In this document: piece by piece, positions 1 to 7,750 of the stretch
Layout of the letters: each line of letters begins with the position of its first letter
How positions within the stretch are numbered: the stretch's first letter is position 1
Assembly (NCBI RefSeq): GCF_036014175.1
Contig: NZ_CP107917.1
Span: forward strand, 992,001 to 1,056,000
From: Streptomyces sp. NBC_00443
GTDB taxonomy: Bacteria > Actinomycetota > Actinomycetes > Streptomycetales > Streptomycetaceae
Direction of reading: 5' to 3'
DNA: 64,000 bases
Notes under the pieces: model-generated
The model's input: the letters and a program-made list of their open reading frames with translations, nothing else
The model's database searches: none
Told to the model about the DNA's origin: nothing
Made by a program: the position numbers and the translations under genes

Positions 1-1
1 C

Positions 2-208
2 GGCCTCGTCCTGAAGACCGCGTCCGCCCAGAAGGGCGTTCCCGCTCCGAAGGACAACGGGGCGGCCGACACCTGGGCCGCGGGCCGCGTCTACGAGGCC
101 GGCTCCACGGTGACCCACGCGGGTGTGCGCTACCAGTGCCTGCAGACCCACCAGGCCCAGGGCAGGTGGTCGCCGGTGGCCACTCCGGCCCTGTGGCAGA
201 AGATGTAG
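2..208 (+). CDS. C-terminal end of a secreted chitin-binding protein (partial)
   Basis: The gene enters from the left edge and only its last 68 residues are visible. They contain a CBM5/12-like module: an ADTWAAGRVYEAGSTVTHAGV segment split over strands, then a Y-Q-C-L-Q-T-H stretch and aromatic residues near the end (W-S-P, A-L-W-Q). Such modules bind chitin and usually end lytic polysaccharide monooxygenases or chitinases in Streptomyces. The catalytic part lies outside the window, so the enzyme class is unknown. A perfect hairpin follows 26 bases after the stop. Confidence 0.75.
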   Translation, partial: GLVLKTASAQKGVPAPKDNGAADTWAAGRVYEAGSTVTHAGVRYQCLQTHQAQGRWSPVATPALWQKM

Positions 209-233
209 GCGGTCCAAGGAGTCGTACGGCTTC

Positions 234-259
234 CGGTGCGGGGCGCTGTCCCCGCACCG
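234..259. terminator. Hairpin between convergent genes
   Basis: A 10-bp perfect stem (CGGTGCGGGG paired with CCCCGCACCG) around a 6-base loop lies between the chitin-binding gene and the convergent serine hydrolase gene. It could terminate both strands. There is no U-tract, as is usual in Streptomyces. Confidence 0.6.
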
Positions 260-297
260 TCCGCTCCCCCGTCCCCGCCGCCCCAGCCACTCCCCCG

Positions 298-1377
298 CTA
301 CTCCTCCGCCAGGAACCCGTACGCGGTGGTGACGAAGGGGTCGTGGGCGCGGAAGCGGCGGGTGCACACCGCGGCCAGGGCCGTTCCCGTGTCGGGCCGG
401 AAGCCCAGGAAGGCCTGCTGGCCGAGGGTGGCCCCGCTGTGGAAGTACATCGGCCCGCCGTCGGTGGGGTGCCGGAACCACGCCACCGTGTGCACGTGCC
501 GGCGGCCCAGGCCGCGCCGCAGCACGGGCGTGCGCACCGCCCGCAGCGCGTCGGCCGGCGGGAAACCGGCCGGGTCGAGGTGCGCCTCCAGGAATGTGAG
601 CAGGTCGTGCGGAGTGGCGCGGACGGCACCTGCCGCCTCGAAGCCGCCCGCGTCGAAGGCGAGGGTGGGGGTGCTCCCGTCCTTGCCGTGCCCGACGGCG
701 TCGGTCTTCGGGTCCTCCGCCCGCAGGGCCGTGCCGCTCAGACCGAGGGGACGCAGTACGTGCGTGGCGAGCAGTTCCTCCCACGCCGTACCGGACACCG
801 CCGCGAGGGCGTGACCGAGCACGGCGACGCCGAAGTTGGAGTAGTGCCACCGGGTGCCGGGCCGGTGCCGTGGGCGGTACCGCAGGAAGGCGTCCGTGAC
901 CCGCTGGGCCGGATAGCGGCCGTAGGGATTGGTGCGCCAGGCGGGCAGCGCCCGGCGGTAGAAGTCGGCCGGCAGGGCGGGCAGCCCGGCGGTGTGCGTG
1001 ATGAGGTGGGCCAGCGTCACCGGGTCCGCGCCGGTCCGCCGGCCGGGGTCCAGGCAGGCGGCGGCCGGTTCGCCCCCGGTCAACAGGCCTCGCCGGACGA
1101 GCTGGGCCAGCAGCAGGCCGGTGAACGTCTTCGAGGCCGAACCGATCTCGTAGCGCAGGTCCTGCCGGGGGACCGGCGGGGGCGGGGCCGTCCCGGCGCA
1201 GTGCACCGTGCGACGGCCGTGCCGGGACACCGCGAAGACGACGTCGGGTGCGTCGACGGCATCGGCGGCGCTCTCCAGGCGCTCGCGCAGGGTGTCGTCG
1301 TCGCCGGGACCGCCGTCCACGCCGGGCTGGTCCACGTCGTCGGCGAGGCCCGGCCAGGGCGTGGACCGGCCGGTCAT
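298..1377 (-). CDS. Beta-lactamase-family serine hydrolase
   Basis: 359 aa, class C beta-lactamase/penicillin-binding-protein fold (PF00144). The visible active-site elements are S-A-S-K at about residues 80-83 (nucleophile Ser and general-base Lys), Y-S-N at 179-181 and H-S-G at 313-315, the usual substitute for the KTG box. No signal peptide is seen, so it is probably cytoplasmic; relatives are esterases or D-amino-acid peptidases rather than resistance enzymes. The start codon overlaps the stop of the upstream gene by 4 bases (ATGA), making it the last gene of a coupled operon. An upstream-extended reading frame exists but is a shadow of that gene. The substrate cannot be read from sequence; the context suggests a peptide or peptide-like compound. 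Confidence 0.88.
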   Translation of the reverse strand: MTGRSTPWPGLADDVDQPGVDGGPGDDDTLRERLESAADAVDAPDVVFAVSRHGRRTVHCAGTAPPPPVPRQDLRYEIGSASKTFTGLLLAQLVRRGLLTGGEPAAACLDPGRRTGADPVTLAHLITHTAGLPALPADFYRRALPAWRTNPYGRYPAQRVTDAFLRYRPRHRPGTRWHYSNFGVAVLGHALAAVSGTAWEELLATHVLRPLGLSGTALRAEDPKTDAVGHGKDGSTPTLAFDAGGFEAAGAVRATPHDLLTFLEAHLDPAGFPPADALRAVRTPVLRRGLGRRHVHTVAWFRHPTDGGPMYFHSGATLGQQAFLGFRPDTGTALAAVCTRRFRAHDPFVTTAYGFLAEE

Positions 1378-2294
1378 GAGGTGGCGTGCGTCAGCTCGGA
1401 CAGGGCGCGGGAGGTGGCCAGCACGGAGGCGAAGGCGGCGACCAGCGTCGGGTGGTAGATCATGTCGAACAGTTCGTCCGGCTCGCCCTCGGGCATGTCC
1501 CGTACGGCTGGCATGGCGCCGTCGGCCTGCTGCGCGGCGGCGAAGCCCTCCCAGCCCCGTTCGTCCAGGGTGGGGCGCGGCAGGCAGGCGTCGACGACGA
1601 GAAGTTCGCCGAGCAGGTCCCAGCGCTTGAGGTCCAGCCAGTCGTCGATCCAGGCCGGCAGCCACATGGCGAGGTAGTCGGCGATGTCCGGCGGCAGGCC
1701 GTCGGGGTTCGCTCCCCAGTCGGTGAGGTGGAACACCGTGTGGGTGAGGTCGTAGGCGATGTGCCCGCTGACCGTCCAGGGCTCGGGCCTGCTGCCCAGC
1801 CACGTGGAGCCGACGATGTCCGCCTCGGGCATCCGGGGCGTCAGGCCGAAGCGGCGCTGGAACGCGGACAGTCCGAGGCGTCGGGTCGGGTCCAGTTCGA
1901 GGGCCGACCAGCTGTTGAGCCGCTGGTAGAGGACGGTCGCACGCTCCACCTCGGGCTCGCTGTACCCGAGTTCCTTGTACGGCAGGTACACCTCGAACGG
2001 GATCGGCGAGAGCGGTTCGATGCGCTGGCCGCGTACCAGCATGCGCCCGCCGTCCAGGGTGTGCCGCCAGGTGTGGTCGAGGAGCTTGCGCGCCAGTTCG
2101 GCCTGGCGCGAGCCGGCCACGCCTTCGCGGAACAGCACCCGGCAGATCAGTGCCAGTTCGCCGACCGGTTTGAAGCGCTCCAGGAAGCCCACTTCGGGGT
2201 CGACGTCGGGCTCCAGGCGGAAGCCGTCGCGATGGGCCCAGAGCCACTCCAGGGCGCGTGCGCCGACGGTGTGCATCAGACGGGTGTCGGTCAT
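1374..2294 (-). CDS. DUF6895-like protein (second copy)
   Basis: 306 aa, soluble, predicted mostly alpha-helical. It is clearly paralogous to the gene just upstream: both carry P-T-R-R-L-G, S-T-W-L-G, EPWT, L-T-H-x-V-F-H-L-T-D-W-G and W-D-L-x-x-E-L-L-V-V blocks in the same order and spacing. The family assignment to DUF6895 is from memory and no function is known to me. The conserved H, D and W residues of the F-H-L-T-D-W-G block could be catalytic or structural. It starts at ATG within an ATGA overlap with the preceding gene and ends in an ATGA overlap with the serine hydrolase, so all four large genes are translationally coupled. Confidence 0.85.
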   Translation of the reverse strand: MTDTRLMHTVGARALEWLWAHRDGFRLEPDVDPEVGFLERFKPVGELALICRVLFREGVAGSRQAELARKLLDHTWRHTLDGGRMLVRGQRIEPLSPIPFEVYLPYKELGYSEPEVERATVLYQRLNSWSALELDPTRRLGLSAFQRRFGLTPRMPEADIVGSTWLGSRPEPWTVSGHIAYDLTHTVFHLTDWGANPDGLPPDIADYLAMWLPAWIDDWLDLKRWDLLGELLVVDACLPRPTLDERGWEGFAAAQQADGAMPAVRDMPEGEPDELFDMIYHPTLVAAFASVLATSRALSELTHATS

Positions 2295-3286
2295 CCGGGC
2301 ACTCCTTGTCCCCCGTACCGGTTCCGCACGCCTTCCGCGTGCGGGGCCTCGCCGCTCAGGCACTTGACTGTCTGCGCCGCCGCGAACGCGGCCATCAGCG
2401 TGGAGTGGTAGCAGCGCAGGAAGTCCGGCTCCGGATCCGCTCCCCCTTCACTCTGAGAGGCCTGCTGCGGCAGGGCGCCCGAGTCGTACTGCGCCCGCGC
2501 GATCCGGGTCCAGGCGTGCTCGAGTGTCGCCGGGTCGGGCGGGCACGGGAGGCTCGCGGCGACGACCAGCAACTCGCAGCTCAGGTCCCACATTCCGGCG
2601 TCCAGGCAGGTGTCGAGCCAGGGCGGCAGCCAGTGGGCCAGGTAGGCCGCCAGGTCGGCGGGGACGCCGGCGGGGAGGCGGCCCCAGTCGGTGAGGTGGA
2701 AGACGACGTGGGTGAGCGCGTACCCCGAGGAGCGCTCGAACGTCCATGGCTCCGCCAGCCCGCCCAGCCAGGTGCTCCGCAGCACCGGCTCGGCCTGCTC
2801 CGGCCGGTCGATGCCACTGCGCCGTTCGGCCTTGAGGACGCCGAGCCGGCGGGTCGGCTCCTGCTCGGTGAGCCGCCAGCCGCGGGTGCGGGCCGTCGTG
2901 GCTGCGGCTGCCTCGTACCCGGCATGCCGCAGCCCGGCCGCGGCGAAGACGGAGTAGACCTCCAGCGGATAGGTGGCGAAGGGCTCCCACCGCTGGAGGC
3001 GGAGGAACAGTTCGCCCCGGCCGGTCTGCTGCCAGGCGAACCGCAGCAGGTCCGCGGCGTACGCGTGCAACGGGTCCCACGCCGGGGTGTGCGAGCGCAC
3101 GCTCGCACAGGTCTGGGCGAGTTCCCCGAGCGGTTTCCAGGTGGCGTCGACCTGGCCGTCGGCGGTGAGCGCGTCCTCGCCCAGCGCGAAGTCCTCGCGG
3201 TGGGCGGACAGCCAGGCGAAGGCGGCGGCTCCGACGTCCCGGATCGCACCGACATCCATGGCGGTCACGGCGGCCGTAGCGGTCAT
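2291..3286 (-). CDS. DUF6895-like protein (first copy)
   Basis: 331 aa; paralogue of the following gene, sharing R-R-L-G, L-R-S-T-W-L-G, EPWTF, L-T-H-V-V-F-H-L-T-D-W-G and M-W-D-L-x-C-E-L-L-V-V. It has extra N- and C-terminal residues compared with the second copy. No membrane segment or signal peptide. The chosen ATG overlaps the upstream stop by 4 bases; the nearby in-frame second Met is less well placed. Tandem retention of two diverged copies in one operon suggests two related steps or a heteromer. Function unknown. Confidence 0.85.
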   Translation of the reverse strand: MTATAAVTAMDVGAIRDVGAAAFAWLSAHREDFALGEDALTADGQVDATWKPLGELAQTCASVRSHTPAWDPLHAYAADLLRFAWQQTGRGELFLRLQRWEPFATYPLEVYSVFAAAGLRHAGYEAAAATTARTRGWRLTEQEPTRRLGVLKAERRSGIDRPEQAEPVLRSTWLGGLAEPWTFERSSGYALTHVVFHLTDWGRLPAGVPADLAAYLAHWLPPWLDTCLDAGMWDLSCELLVVAASLPCPPDPATLEHAWTRIARAQYDSGALPQQASQSEGGADPEPDFLRCYHSTLMAAFAAAQTVKCLSGEAPHAEGVRNRYGGQGVPG

Positions 3287-3993
3287 ACGAGTGCTCCGGC
3301 CGCCCGCATGACCCGTGCCGCCTGGACCTGGAGGGCCACCCGGGGGTCGGAGCCGCCCATCAGTTCCACGAAGTCGAGGCCCGCTTCGAGGCCGAGCGTG
3401 TCCGGTACGCCCTCGATCAGGGTCAGCCAGCGTCCCGCCCCGGCGGCCTGCTGCCAGTCCCTGCGGCGCACCGCGCGTACGAAGCCGCGGGCCAGGTCGA
3501 CCGGGCGGCCCCGGGCCGCGCGGACCACGGCACAGTCCTCGCCGGGCACCGCGAGAGGGGCCAGGACTGCGAGTTGGTGCGTCAGCACCTGCCAGGTCGC
3601 CGCGTCGAGCCATGCGGCGTCGGGTTCTGTGTCCCCGTCCCCGGCGGATGCGCCTGTCAGAGGTGTGTCGAGGCGCAGCAGGGTGCGGCGCATCGCCCAG
3701 TGACTCCATCGGACGGTGGGTGCCGCGTCGGCACGCGGCGGGAAGGCCTCCACTGTCTGCCGGAACACGGTAAGTAGGTCCGAGGCGGGCGGAGTCGGGA
3801 AGAGTACGTGCGGCAGCAGCAGGTCTGCTCCCACCACGCGTACGGCCGCGAGGGCGAACTGTCCCTCGGGGTCGTCGACCGCCGCTGTGCCGGACATGCG
3901 CACGTGGTCTCCCCCCCGGAGGGCGGAGACCACGTCGGACGCGATGTCCTGCACAGCGCCCTGCAAGAGGGCCGAAGTGCCTGACTGGTGCAT
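3283..3993 (-). CDS. Unknown protein in the peptide/DUF6895 operon
   Basis: 236 aa, no family recognised. It is Ala/Val/Leu rich with no obvious membrane span. The N-terminal half has an alternating hydrophobic pattern (Q-F-A-L-A-A-V-R-V-V-G-A-D-L-L-L) and the C-terminal half is predicted helical. It begins 22 bases after the stop of the 61-aa peptide gene and overlaps the next gene by 4 bases, so it is the second gene of the operon. Confidence 0.75.
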   Translation of the reverse strand: MHQSGTSALLQGAVQDIASDVVSALRGGDHVRMSGTAAVDDPEGQFALAAVRVVGADLLLPHVLFPTPPASDLLTVFRQTVEAFPPRADAAPTVRWSHWAMRRTLLRLDTPLTGASAGDGDTEPDAAWLDAATWQVLTHQLAVLAPLAVPGEDCAVVRAARGRPVDLARGFVRAVRRRDWQQAAGAGRWLTLIEGVPDTLGLEAGLDFVELMGGSDPRVALQVQAARVMRAAGALV

Positions 3994-4015
3994 TCAGCTA
4001 CTCCCGTTCGTCCGC

Positions 4016-4201
4016 TCAGCCCTTCTTGGGGCGAGGGGTCGGCGGGGACAGCAGCAGCTTGGTGTCTGCGGAGAGCAGCGCCAGGGCGGCGCACTCACGG
4101 CTGTCGCGGAAGACGCCGTCGGGCTCGGCAGGGTCAAGTGCCGCTTCCAGGTCGGTCCGGACACCCGTGATCTCTTCGATCGCCTTGTCAACGGAAGGCA
4201 T
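4016..4201 (-). CDS. Small 61-aa peptide, first gene of the DUF6895 operon
   Basis: Encodes 61 aa: an acidic helical N-terminal half (M-P-S-V-D-K-A-I-E-E-I, later D-L-E-A-A-L-D-P-A-E-P-D) and a hydrophobic to basic C-terminal part ending L-L-L-S-P-P-T-P-R-P-K-K-G, with one Cys near residue 37. The start is chosen from an AGAGGAGA ribosome-binding site just upstream of this ATG and from GC3, which is high after this codon and low before it, so the longer open frame upstream is probably 5' UTR. An acidic leader-like half followed by a distinct tail would fit a RiPP precursor, but a small structural or regulatory protein is equally possible. No homologue recognised. Confidence 0.6.
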   Translation of the reverse strand: MPSVDKAIEEITGVRTDLEAALDPAEPDGVFRDSRECAALALLSADTKLLLSPPTPRPKKG

Positions 4202-4403
4202 ATCACCATCTCCTCTGGGGTCAGCCATAGCCTCCATGACCCAGAGCACCATACAGTCACATAGCGCGCATCTTTTCCCAAGAGGCAACATAAGTACCTT
4301 CTTCAACATTTCCACCATGCGCACCGACCGCGCCCCGAACACCCTTGTCGCGGCGGGCAGTTGAGCCTCACGGAGGGTGAGACGCAGCTCACACACCTCC
4401 TCC

Positions 4404-4430
4404 TGTCACATCTTCCGGGTTACTCCGGTC
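4404..4430 (+). promoter_or_regulatory. ECF41-type promoter for the AhpD-like gene
   Basis: TGTCACA (4404-4410), 16 bases, then GGTC (4427-4430). The published ECF41 consensus as I recall it is TGTCACA-N16-CGTC, so 10 of 11 positions match. Two other copies with identical spacing occur in this window (9809 and 11617), next to a gene for an ECF41 sigma factor. The 5' UTR would be about 30 bases. Confidence 0.7.
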
Positions 4431-4466
4431 AGGAGGGCGTACCCCACTACAAGGCAAGGAGATCCC

Positions 4467-4940
4467 GTGGAATCGCGTCTCGACTACTTCGGCAACGCCC
4501 TGGCAGGCAAGGTCCTCAAGCACATCAACTCGGCCGGCAAGGTGGTGTCGGACTCGACCCTGCCTGCCACGGTCCAGGAACTGGTGAAGATCCGCGCAAG
4601 CCAGATCAACGGCTGCGGCTTCTGCACGGACATGCACATCAAGGATGCCGCCCACGCCGGCGAGGCCGCGCAGCGGCTCCACCTGGTCGCGGTCTGGCGG
4701 GAGGCGACGGTCTTCACGGAGGCCGAGCGCGCCGCCCTGGAAGTGACGGAGCAGGGCACCCGCATCGCCGATGCCGCGGGTGGCGTCTCCGACGAGGCGT
4801 GGACAAACGCCGCCAAGCACTTCGACGAGGACCAGCTCGTCGCCCTGATCTCCCTCCTCGGGGTCATCAACGCCTACAACCGCATCAACGTCATCAACCA
4901 GCAGCCCGCCGGGGACTACCAGCCCGGCCAGTTCGGCTGA
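4467..4940 (+). CDS. Carboxymuconolactone decarboxylase / AhpD-like protein
   Basis: 157 aa, all-helical AhpD-like fold (PF02627). The redox motif G-C-G-F-C-T-D-M-H at about residues 48-56 gives the C-x-x-C plus downstream His of AhpD-type thiol-disulfide proteins, so it is likely a peroxidase-type antioxidant and not a true decarboxylase. GTG start with a good AAGGAG site 7 bases upstream. The ECF41-like promoter immediately upstream matches the known link of ECF41 sigma factors with carboxymuconolactone-decarboxylase-family targets. Confidence 0.9.
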   Translation: MESRLDYFGNALAGKVLKHINSAGKVVSDSTLPATVQELVKIRASQINGCGFCTDMHIKDAAHAGEAAQRLHLVAVWREATVFTEAERAALEVTEQGTRIADAAGGVSDEAWTNAAKHFDEDQLVALISLLGVINAYNRINVINQQPAGDYQPGQFG

Positions 4941-4946
4941 CCGGTC

Positions 4947-5060
4947 ATGACGGGGGCTGAACTGCCGTCCCGGATCGAGGAGTTGGCGGCCCCGTGCACC
5001 ACGGTGGCCGCCGGTCCGGCCGGGACATCGACTTCTTCCCTGGTGGAGGCCGGCCGGTGA
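4947..5060 (+). CDS. Candidate 37-aa coupled ORF before the glycosyltransferase
   Basis: ATG at 4947 opens a 37-aa frame (M-T-G-A-E-L-P-S-R-I-E-E-L-A-A...) whose TGA overlaps the GTG start of the glycosyltransferase (GTGA). There is no clear ribosome-binding site and no recognised homologue. It may be a small coupled leader ORF, a remnant of a larger gene, or chance. Confidence 0.2.
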   Translation: MTGAELPSRIEELAAPCTTVAAGPAGTSTSSLVEAGR

Positions 5061-6279
5061 GCACCATCGCGTTCCTCAACATCGGCATGCACGGGCACGT
5101 CAACCCGACACTGCCGGTCGTGGCCGAACTCGTCCGGCGCGGCCACACCGTCACCTACCACACCTCACCCGCGTTCCGTGCGGAGATCGAGGCCACCGGC
5201 GCGACCGTGCGCCGCTACCCCGGAGGCGAACTGCCGCTTCCCGATCCGCCGACCCCGGTCACGCTGCTGGAGTCCCTCGCGGGCACCACCGTCCGGCTGC
5301 TGCCCGCCGTCCTCGACGACCTGCGCCGCGACCGGCCCGACCTGATCGTCCACGACAGTTCCTGTCTGTGGGGCGCGGTGGCCGCACGTGAACTCGACGT
5401 ACCGGCGGCCTCGTCGTTCACCACGTTCGCCTTCAACCGGCAGGTCCCCAGCCCCACCCGCGGGTCGTGGCAGCTGTTGGCAGCGGCACGGAAGCAGCCC
5501 CGCAGCGTGCGGGGCTACCTGCGTTCCCGCCGGGAGCTGCACCGCCGCTTCGACGCGCGCGGGATGCCGCCGCTCGACCTGCTGAACATCCGTCAGCCGC
5601 TGAACCTGGTCTACACCTCACCGGCGTTCCAGCCCGCCGTCGAGCACTTCGACCAGTCCTACCGGTTCGTCGGCCCGAGCATCGGCGCCCGCCCGGTCGA
5701 CCCGTCGTTCAAGGCCGACCGGCTCCAGGACCCGGTGCTGTACGCCTCCCTCGGCACGGTGTTCGACGCCGACCCGAAGCTGCTGCGCACGTTCGCCACC
5801 GCACTCGCCCCGCTGGGCGGCACCGTGATCGTCTCCACCGGGCAGACCGATCCCGACGCACTGGGCCCGTTGCCGGCCAACGTGCTCCCCGGCGTTTCGT
5901 GCCGCAGCCGGAGGTGCTGGCGCGGGCGGCGCTGTTCGTCACCCACGGCGGCATGAACAGCGTCAACGAAGCCATGTACGCGGGGGTCCCGATGCTGGTG
6001 GTCCCGCAGGGCGCCGACCAGCCGATGATCGCCCGTCGCGTCGCAGGGCTCGGCGCGGGCCTGTCGCTGCGTACCCAGGACGTCGCCAAGGGCTCGGTGC
6101 GTGCCCTCGCCCGACGTCTGCTGCACGAGCCCGCGTTCCGGGCAGCCGCGACGACCCTCAAGGCCGCCCAGCACGACGCCGGCGGATATCGGCGGGCCGC
6201 CGACGAACTGGAGCGGTACCTGCATACCGCCGGCTCGGTACGCCGGCCGGTCCCCGCCGACCCGTCACAGCGAGGTTGA
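5057..6279 (+). pseudogene. MGT-family glycosyltransferase, frameshifted
   Basis: A GT1/MGT-type UDP- or NDP-sugar glycosyltransferase split over two frames. The first part starts at GTG 5057 (GGAGG 7 bases upstream) with the N-terminal G-M-H-G-H-V-N-P-T-L-P motif of macrolide glycosyltransferases. The second frame carries the donor-binding signature F-V-T-H-G-G-M-N-S-V-N-E-A, G-V-P-M-L-V-V-P and Q-G-A-D-Q. The frames join if one base is restored near 5893 (GGC-GTTTC to GGC-CGTTTC), giving about 407 aa, normal for the family. As sequenced, the product would lose its C-terminal donor domain. Either a recent pseudogene or a sequencing error. Two downstream genes appear to be in the same operon. 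Confidence 0.8.
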
Positions 6280-6282
6280 GCG

Positions 6283-6768
6283 ATGTCCGCTGTCGTCGTC
6301 CTGCTGCTGTTCGCCGGGCTGTCCGAGGCCGCCGGGCGCATCCTGCCGCTGCTGGCCCGCCGGCCGGGCATGCCGCGGCTGCTCGTGGCCGGGTTGCTGC
6401 CTGCTGCCGGCCTCGTCGAGGCCGCCGTGTTCGCGCTGTGGCCGCTGACCGCGTGGACCCTGGCCGAGCTGTTGGTGTCCTCTCCACCGCCGGGCGACGG
6501 GATGGGCTGGACACCGGGCCTGGTCGCGCCGCTGATGCTGTCGGCCGTGCTCGCGTTCCCCCTGCTCGGGCCCCTGCTGCACCTGCTGCTCTTCGTAGGG
6601 GTCGGCGCCGGGCTGGCCAGGCCGCTGGCGCAGGCGACCGGGCTCGGCTGGTGGGGCGCCGCCGGCTGCGTGGCCCTCGCCGGGGCCGGACTCGGTGTCG
6701 CTGTGGAGGCCGTTCGGCGTCTGGTCGTACGGATCAGTGCGCCCCGGACACCGGAGCCTGTTGCATGA
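6283..6768 (+). CDS. Small integral membrane protein
   Basis: 161 aa with about four hydrophobic spans (roughly residues 2-20, 32-58, 75-105, 115-140) and an Arg-rich C-terminus, so a cytoplasmic-membrane protein. Starts 3 bases after the glycosyltransferase stop and overlaps the next gene by ATGA, showing co-transcription. No family recognised; the context suggests a role in a surface glycolipid or exported compound. Confidence 0.75.
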   Translation: MSAVVVLLLFAGLSEAAGRILPLLARRPGMPRLLVAGLLPAAGLVEAAVFALWPLTAWTLAELLVSSPPPGDGMGWTPGLVAPLMLSAVLAFPLLGPLLHLLLFVGVGAGLARPLAQATGLGWWGAAGCVALAGAGLGVAVEAVRRLVVRISAPRTPEPVA

Positions 6769-7703
6769 ACGACTTCCTGTTCTGGGCCTGCGTGCTCGGA
6801 CCCGTCCTGCTGGCCGAAGGACTGCTGGCCCGCTACGAGGTGCTCGTCTACAGCGCTGGCTTCCGGGTCCCCACCAGCGAGCTCCCCGAGGGCGTGCCCT
6901 ATGCCCGGGGTGCGGCCGCCGACCGGCCCCCGGAGGCCTACCTGGTCTACCTGGACGGCATCGGGAAGCGCCGCGTGCGCGACACCCGGGACGGCGGTCA
7001 GCTGGTCAAGGCCGTGCTCGCCGCAGCTCCGGAGCTGCGCGTGCTGGGGCAGGTGCAGCCCTACTCGCCGCTGGCCGACCCGCTCGCCGACCGGCCGGTG
7101 TGGGCGTGGCTGCGCCGCCGCATCGGGCTGCTGCTGTTCCTGCACAACGTCATGCAGGTCTTCGTCGCCGCCGACCACCGGTACCGCCCCCTGTACAACC
7201 GGGCCGTCGGCTCCCAGATCGCCACGCAGCTACGGCTCGCCGGCTACGAGCCCGGCAGCGGCATCCCCGTGGTGCTGCTCAGCTACAGCGGCGGCGCCCA
7301 GGTCGCCACCGGAGCGGTCGACGAACTGCACACCCGGCTGCGCTGCCCGCTCCTGCTGATCACTCTCGGAGGGTTCCACAACGGCGCCAACGACCTCACC
7401 AGGGCCGAGCACCTGCATCAACTCACCAGCGCCTACGACCGGATCGAGCGGGTCGGCACCTGGATGTTCCCGCAGCGCCGGCGGCTGTTGCGCGGCAGCG
7501 GATGGAACCGCGCCCGCCGCGCCGGGAAGATCACCGTGCACCGGCTCGATCCGGCCACCCACCTCGGTCCGCGCAGCTACATCAGCCCGACGGCTCAGCT
7601 GCCCGACGGCCGCAGCCACCTCGACCGCACGGCCGACACCGTGATCGCACTCATCCGCGCCCGGCACTGGGCGAAGGCGGCGACGGACCGCCCCATGTCA
7701 TGA
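6765..7703 (+). CDS. Alpha/beta-hydrolase-like (lipase-like) membrane-anchored protein
   Basis: 312 aa. A hydrophobic N-terminus (residues 4-20) may anchor it. The S-Y-S-G-G-A-Q-V-A motif at about residue 170 is a G/S-x-S-x-G nucleophile elbow, and later D and H residues could complete a triad. No close family is recognised. ATG overlaps the upstream stop by 4 bases. The last codons and stop form the first unit of a 15-bp tandem repeat. It converges on galU. Confidence 0.75.
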   Translation: MNDFLFWACVLGPVLLAEGLLARYEVLVYSAGFRVPTSELPEGVPYARGAAADRPPEAYLVYLDGIGKRRVRDTRDGGQLVKAVLAAAPELRVLGQVQPYSPLADPLADRPVWAWLRRRIGLLLFLHNVMQVFVAADHRYRPLYNRAVGSQIATQLRLAGYEPGSGIPVVLLSYSGGAQVATGAVDELHTRLRCPLLLITLGGFHNGANDLTRAEHLHQLTSAYDRIERVGTWMFPQRRRLLRGSGWNRARRAGKITVHRLDPATHLGPRSYISPTAQLPDGRSHLDRTADTVIALIRARHWAKAATDRPMS

Positions 7704-7746
7704 GGCCCCATGTCATGACGCTCCGTGTCATGAGGCCCCGTGTCGG
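7695..7746 (+). repeat. 15-bp tandem repeat across a stop codon
   Basis: Three and a half units: ATGTCATGAGGCCCC (7695-7709), ATGTCATGACGCTCC (7710-7724), GTGTCATGAGGCCCC (7725-7739), then GTGTCGG. The first unit includes the last two codons and stop of the hydrolase. The unit is 15 bp, so expansion would not change the protein, as the stop lies in unit 1. Lies between convergent genes. Confidence 0.85.
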
Positions 7747-7750
7747 CGGA

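Noticed and set aside
298..2247. A 649-residue minus-strand open frame fusing the serine hydrolase with upstream sequence
   Set aside because: Only the part after 1377 has family motifs; the rest is the alternate frame of the DUF6895-like gene.
4202..4396. N-terminal extension of the small peptide (about 65 more residues)
   Set aside because: GC3 is low, the sequence is unlike Streptomyces coding DNA, and a strong ribosome-binding site sits just before the shorter start.
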